NCBI GenBank assembly: GCA_025594325.1 | Contig: JANHCV010000004.1 | Location: 868,001 to 932,000 of the forward strand | Source of the DNA: Blastocladiella emersonii ATCC 22665 | Taxonomy: Eukaryota; Blastocladiomycota; Blastocladiomycetes; Blastocladiales; Blastocladiaceae | Direction of reading: 5' to 3' | Length of the DNA: 64,000 nt | In this document: positions 59,660 to 64,000 of the stretch, in pieces | How the letters are laid out: the number at the start of each line of letters is the position of its first letter | Position numbering within the stretch: the stretch's first letter is position 1 | The notes under the pieces: generated by a model | The model's database searches: none | Told to the model about the DNA's origin: nothing | What the model saw: the letters and a program-made list of their open reading frames with translations, nothing else | Program-made: the position numbers and the translations under genes

Positions 59660-60531
59660 ATGGCGCCCACGACCCCCGCCGCGCAGATCCTGGCCGCGCT
59701 GCCGCTGATTATCAAGTACACGGCGACGACGACGGGCCGCGACAAGGTGTACCGCCTGGTCCAGTACCTGTGCAAGTTCCTGGCCTACCGCCTCGCGCAG
59801 ACGGACTCGGCGGGCAGCAACAAGGACCTGGTCGCCAAGCTGACCAAGCTCGTCAAGCACCTGTCGCTGTCGCGCAAGCGTACGCCTTGCTCCCCCCTCG
59901 CCATCCCTCCTCGCTCGCCCTAACCCGTGCCTCGCACCCCCCCCCCCCCGTAGTGATGCGCATCGGCCGCCCGATCGAGTACGCGCAGAACCTCATCACG
60001 GGTCTGGCAACGCAGCGCGACGAGGTGATCAAGTACTGCGTGGTGGGCAAGAACGCGCTGCTGACCGTGTGGATGGGCTACGATTTCCTGGCGTGGGCGC
60101 AGGGCGTCGGGCTTTGGAAGTCGGACAACCCGACCACGTTCTCGAACCGCCTCAACAAGTTCTGGTTCTCGGGCCTCGTGTGCGGCCTCGTCAGCACCGC
60201 CTACCAGATCCATAAGAACGAGACGCGCCTCGCCGCGGTCAAGGCGGCGTCGGGGAACGCGAGCGAGGAGATTGTCAAGGAGGAGAAGGCGCTGATCGCG
60301 TACGTTTCTCACTCTGACTACTCTCGCCTTGGCCGTACTCACGCGCCCACATCGTGTAGCAACCGCCGCAAGCTCGCGCGCCAGATCTTCCAGGAGTCGC
60401 TCGACATCCTGGTCCCCGCCAAGGGTCTCGGGTACATTGGCCTTTCGGACGGCGTCATTGGCCTGACGGGCGCCCTGACCTCGCTCATGGGTGTACAGGC
60501 CCAGTGGAAGAAGGTGCACGGCGGCAAGTAA
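59660..60531 (+). CDS. PEX11: PEX11, peroxisomal membrane-elongation protein
   Basis: Three exons (59660-59879, 59954-60299, 60360-60531) give 245 residues. The family pattern is visible: GRDKVYRLVQYLCKFLAYRL near the N terminus, the amphipathic helix region LTKLVKHLSLSRKLMRIGRP, then EYAQNLITGLA, ALLTVWMGYDFLAWAQGVGL and the C-terminal GYIGLSDGVIGLTGALTSLM. PEX11 tubulates peroxisomes before fission (established). Introns are GTACGY...GTAG. Intron 1 has 13 consecutive C just before its acceptor. The stop is 65 bases from the GCV2 stop, so the genes converge. Confidence 0.94.
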
Positions 60532-60596
60532 CAATACAAACGCTGAAAGAATTATATCAAGTAATAGTCTCCGTCACCACCACCACCGCTGCCGCG

Positions 60597-61344
60597 TTAC
60601 TCGGCCATCTCCTCGACCGACGGGCACGTGCACACGAGGTTCTTATCGCCGAACGCGTCGTCGACGCGCTGGACGGTCGGCCACGCCTTGCGCTCGCGGA
60701 GCGACGGCATCGGGTACGCGGCCGTCTCACGCGAGTACGGGCGGTCCCACTTGTCCCCCAAGAGCGCCGAGACGGGGTGCGGCGCGTTGACGAGCGGGTT
60801 GTTGTCCTTGGGCCACTCGCCGCGCTCGATCTTGGCAATCTCCTCGCGGATGGCCAGCAGCGCGTCGGCGAACCGGTCGAGCTCGCGGAGCGACTCGGAC
60901 TCGGTGGGCTCGACCATGAGCGTGTTGGCGACGGGCCACGACATGGTGGGCGAGTGGAACCCGTAGTCGTGCATGCGCTTGGCGATGTCAACCGCCTCGA
61001 CGCCCGCCGACGCCGAGAAGCCGCGCGTGTCGAGGATGAACTCGTGCGCGCAGAACCCGTTGCCGTTCGTGTACAGGATCTTGTAGGCGCCCGCCAGGCG
61101 CTTCATGAGGTAGTTGGCGTTGAGGATCGCCGTCTCGGTCGCGCGCTTGAGCCCGTCGGCGCCCATGAGCTTGATGTACGCCCACGAGATGGGCAGGATC
61201 GACGCGCTGCCGTAGGGGGCGGCGGAGACGGGGCCGAGCGCCTTGCCGGGCTCGCCGCCGCACCGCGCCGCGTACTCGGGGTGCGGGTGCGCGGGGAGGA
61301 AGGGCGCGAGGTGCTCGCCGACGCCGATCGGGCCAACACCGGGC

Positions 61345-61388
<44 letters not shown>

Positions 61389-63662
61389 GTGGCACACGTC
61401 GGCGCCGTAGTCGCCCGGCCGGCACAGGCCGATCTGGGCGTTGAGATTGGCGCCGTCGAGGTACACCTGGCCGCCGTGCGCGTGGATGATGTCGCACACC
61501 TGGCGGATCCCGTCCTCGAACACGCCGAACGTCGACGGGTAGGTCACCATGATGGCCGCGAGGTTGGCCGCGTGCTCCTTGGCCTTGGCCTCGAGGTCGG
61601 CGAGGTCGAGGTTGCCCATCTCGTCACACGCCACGGCCACCACGCGCATACCCGCCATGGCGGCCGACGCCGGGTTCGTCCCGTGCGCGGAGACGGGGAT
61701 CAGGCACACGTCGCGGTGGGCCTCGCCGCGGGCGGCGTGGTACGCGCGGATGACGCGCAGGCCGGCGTACTCGCCCTGGGCGCCCGAGTTGGGCTGGAGC
61801 GAGACCGAGTGGAACCCGGTGCACTCGGACAGGGCGTACTCGAGCTCCTGGATGAGCTGGGCGTACCCCTTGGCCTGGTGGGCGGGGGCGAACGGGTGGA
61901 GGTTCCCGAACTCGGGCCACGTCACGGGGATCATCTCGACCGTGGCGTTGAGCTTCATGGTGCAGCTGCCGAGCGGGATCATGGCCTGGCACAGCGACAG
62001 GTCCTTGGACTCGAGGTGCCGCACGTACCGCAGCATCTCCGTCTCCGAGTGGTACGTGTTGAACACCGGGTGCGTCAGGAACGCCGACTTGCGAACGAGA
62101 GCGGCCGGGATCGACGAGGTCGCGGGCGCGGCCGTGGCGACGGCCACGGTGGGGCCCACGGCGCGCGACGTGGTCGCGAGGTACTGCGCCTTGGCCGTGG
62201 CCTGCGCGAACACGGCGAGCAGCTGCGCGATATCGGCGGCGGTCGTGGTCTCGTCGACCGAGACATTGATCTGGGTGCGGTCGGCGTTGGCGCCGAGGTT
62301 GATGTTCTTCTGCTCGGCGAGGGCGAGGAGCGACTCGGCGGTCGCGGGCGTGGTGGCGATGGTGACCGTGTCGAAGAAAGTCGCGTTGACGACCTTGTGG
62401 CCCTGTCCCTTGAGCCCCTCGGCGAGGACACCCGCGAGGGCGTGGATCTGCGAGGCAATGGCCTTGAGCCCGTTGGGCCCGTGGTAGACGGCGTACATGG
62501 CGGCCATGTTGGCGAGGAGGGCCTGGGCGGTGCAGATGTTGGAGGTGGCCTTTTCGCGGCGAATGTGCTGCTCGCGGGTCTGGAGGGCGAGGCGGTACGC
62601 CTTCTTACCGGCGGCGTCGCGGGTGACGCCAATGAGGCGGCCGGGCATGCGGCGCTTGTGGGCGTCGCCGCACGCAAAGAAGGCGGCGTGCGGGCCACCG
62701 TAGCCGAGCGGCACGCCGAGCCGCTGCGCCGAGCCGAAGGCGATGTCGGCGCCCCACTCGCCGGGCGGCGTGAGGAGCGTCAGGGCGAGCAGGTCCGTCG
62801 CGCAGCACACCTGGGCCTTGAGGGCGTGCATCTTGGTCGCAAAGGCGCGGTAGTCCTCGACGGACCCGTTGGCGGCCGGGTACTGGACGAGGGCGCCGAC
62901 GAGGTCGTCCTTGACGGCGTCAAAGTCGAAGGTTTTGTAGTCGCCGACGACGACCTTGATGCCGAACCCCTCGGCGCGGGTGCGCAGGACGGCGATGGTC
63001 TGGTCAAAGGTGTTGGCGTCGACAAAGAAGGTGTTCTTGGCGCGCTTGGCGGCGGACCAGGTCATGAGCATGGCCTCGGCGGCGGCGGTGCCCTCGTCGA
63101 GCAGCGACGCGTTGGCGACGGGGAGCCCCGTCATGTCGGTGACGAGGGTCTGGAAGTTGAGCAGCGACTCGAGCCGGCCCTGCGATATCTCGGGCTGGTA
63201 CGGCGTGTACTGCGTGTACCACCCGGGGTTCTCGAACACGTTGCGCTGGATCACGGCCGGTACCTTGGTCCCGTAGTAGCCCTTGCCAATGTACGTCTTG
63301 GCCACCACGTTCTTGCGCGCAATCTCGCGCAGGTCCGCCAGCAGCTCCGACTCGGACCGCGGCTCGCCGAGCGCGAGCGGCTCGGTGCGCCGGATCGACG
63401 CGGGGACCGTCTTGGCGATCAGCTCGTCGACCGACTTGCACCCGACCGTCTTGAGCATGGCCTGCACGTCGGCCGCGGTCGTCGGCCCGTTGTGGCGGCG
63501 CTCGAACGAGTCGAGCGGGCGGAACTCGGAGGTCGTGGCCGTCGTGGCGAGAGCGCGGCGGGCCACGGCGGGGACGGCCGAGCGGCGGACGGCGGCTCCT
63601 GCCGAGGCAACGGCGAGGCCGCGGCGCGAGAGGGACGCGAGGCGGCGGATCGAGGACGACAT
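60597..63662 (-). CDS. GCV2: Glycine dehydrogenase (decarboxylating), P-protein
   Basis: PLP-dependent subunit of the mitochondrial glycine cleavage system. Intronless, 1021 residues, full length. Basic, Ser/Ala-rich presequence ([20 protein letters not shown]). Family landmarks: [48 protein letters not shown], the N-terminal-half motif [20 protein letters not shown], and PLP lysine 763 in [20 protein letters not shown]. The substrate loop precedes this in [12 protein letters not shown]. Upstream sequence to the window end is a GC-rich promoter without a TATA box. In fungi the gene responds to glycine; no control element is seen here. Confidence 0.97.
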
Positions 63663-64000
63663 GGTGGTTCTGTGGCAGGGGAGGTGTGAGCACTCGTCGG
63701 GCGCAGTACGGGCAGAGGGAGCGTCTGTACCTCACACACAAGCAAGAGTAAGGGGAGAAAGCACGTCCAACGCGCGCTGAAAGAGGCAAAGGGGCGAACA
63801 CGGCCGACGCGTGCGTGCGAGTGTGCGCAGCAAGTAGAGCAAGACCCGAAGAGTGCGATCGCGGCCCGTAGCAGTCGGGCGGAACGATGGGTGTGCGTAG
63901 AGTGCAGGGTGAGGGGGCAAGGGAGAGAGAAGGCGGATTGCGCACAAGGCGCGAGAGGGTGGGGCAGGCAGGGCGGCGGCGGGCGAGCACGGCGGGAACC
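63663..64000. other. Promoter region of GCV2
   Basis: About 340 bases to the window edge. Purine-rich plus strand (GAGGCAAAGGGG, GGGAGAGAGAAGG). No gene or defined motif. Confidence 0.5.

Noticed and set aside
60504-63689. Plus-strand open frame of 1061 codons opposite GCV2
   Set aside because: It is the antisense shadow of a conserved gene with strong third-position GC; Arg/Val/Gly/Leu composition and no domain.
1-64000. CRISPR array, operons, ribosome binding sites, rRNA
   Set aside because: Nothing of the kind is present; introns and gene content are eukaryotic.

Overview
This window is nuclear DNA from a filamentous or yeast-like fungus, most likely a basidiomycete of the Tremellomycetes. 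A Trichosporonales-type genome would fit the high GC and short introns, but the order is my inference. The evidence is dense genes on both strands, many introns of about 50-110 bases that usually begin GTACGY and end TAG, fungal proteins (PEX11, Pex30-like, EGT1, KTI12, DBP10, kinesin-5, a germinal-centre kinase) and no operons. I rebuilt exon joins by hand from reading-frame continuity and splice signals. Where no join would close the frame I say so.

Layout. 0-10 kb: the 5' end of a bromodomain gene running off the left edge (-), mitochondrial [2Fe-2S] ferredoxin (-), KTI12 (+), a short kinesin (-), a SUZ-domain protein (-), a PLP aminotransferase (-) and two lineage-specific genes (-). 10-25 kb: a dispersed repeat with an A-rich array, a possible coiled-coil gene (-), a GCK-III-type kinase with nine coding exons (-), DBP10 (+), a C1 plus Pex30/dysferlin membrane protein (+), and two facing genes for Ser/Gly/Thr-rich GPI-type proteins. 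25-37 kb: an Ala-rich protein (-), a hemerythrin-domain protein (-), a tail-anchored low-complexity protein (-), an unassigned gene (-), a secreted Asn/Gly/Gln repeat protein (-) and kinesin-5 (-). 37-48 kb: two unassigned genes (+), aspartate-semialdehyde dehydrogenase (-), an LRR gene whose frame carries a TGA, a deleted LRR paralogue, and an intronless S9 peptidase (+). 48-64 kb: EGT1 for ergothioneine (+), a small acidic-tailed protein (-), a decayed helicase next to the second copy of the dispersed repeat, a decayed ORF (-), a caspase-like protease with calcium-loop repeats (+), an unassigned protein (-), PEX11 (+) and the glycine cleavage P-protein GCV2 (-).

The genes are mostly housekeeping neighbours rather than one pathway. 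Recurrent themes are peroxisome membrane shaping (Pex30-like, PEX11), one-carbon and amino-acid metabolism (GCV2, aspartate-semialdehyde dehydrogenase, the aminotransferase), thiol and redox chemistry (ferredoxin, EGT1) and microtubule motors (two kinesins).

Most unusual items: the caspase-like domain fused to DxDxDG loops at 56.1-57.4 kb, the C1 domain fused to a Pex30-like protein at 19.7-22.6 kb, the repeat pair at 10.3 and 54.7 kb, the start codon isolated in its own exon in the kinase gene, and the strongly shifted splice-site consensus.
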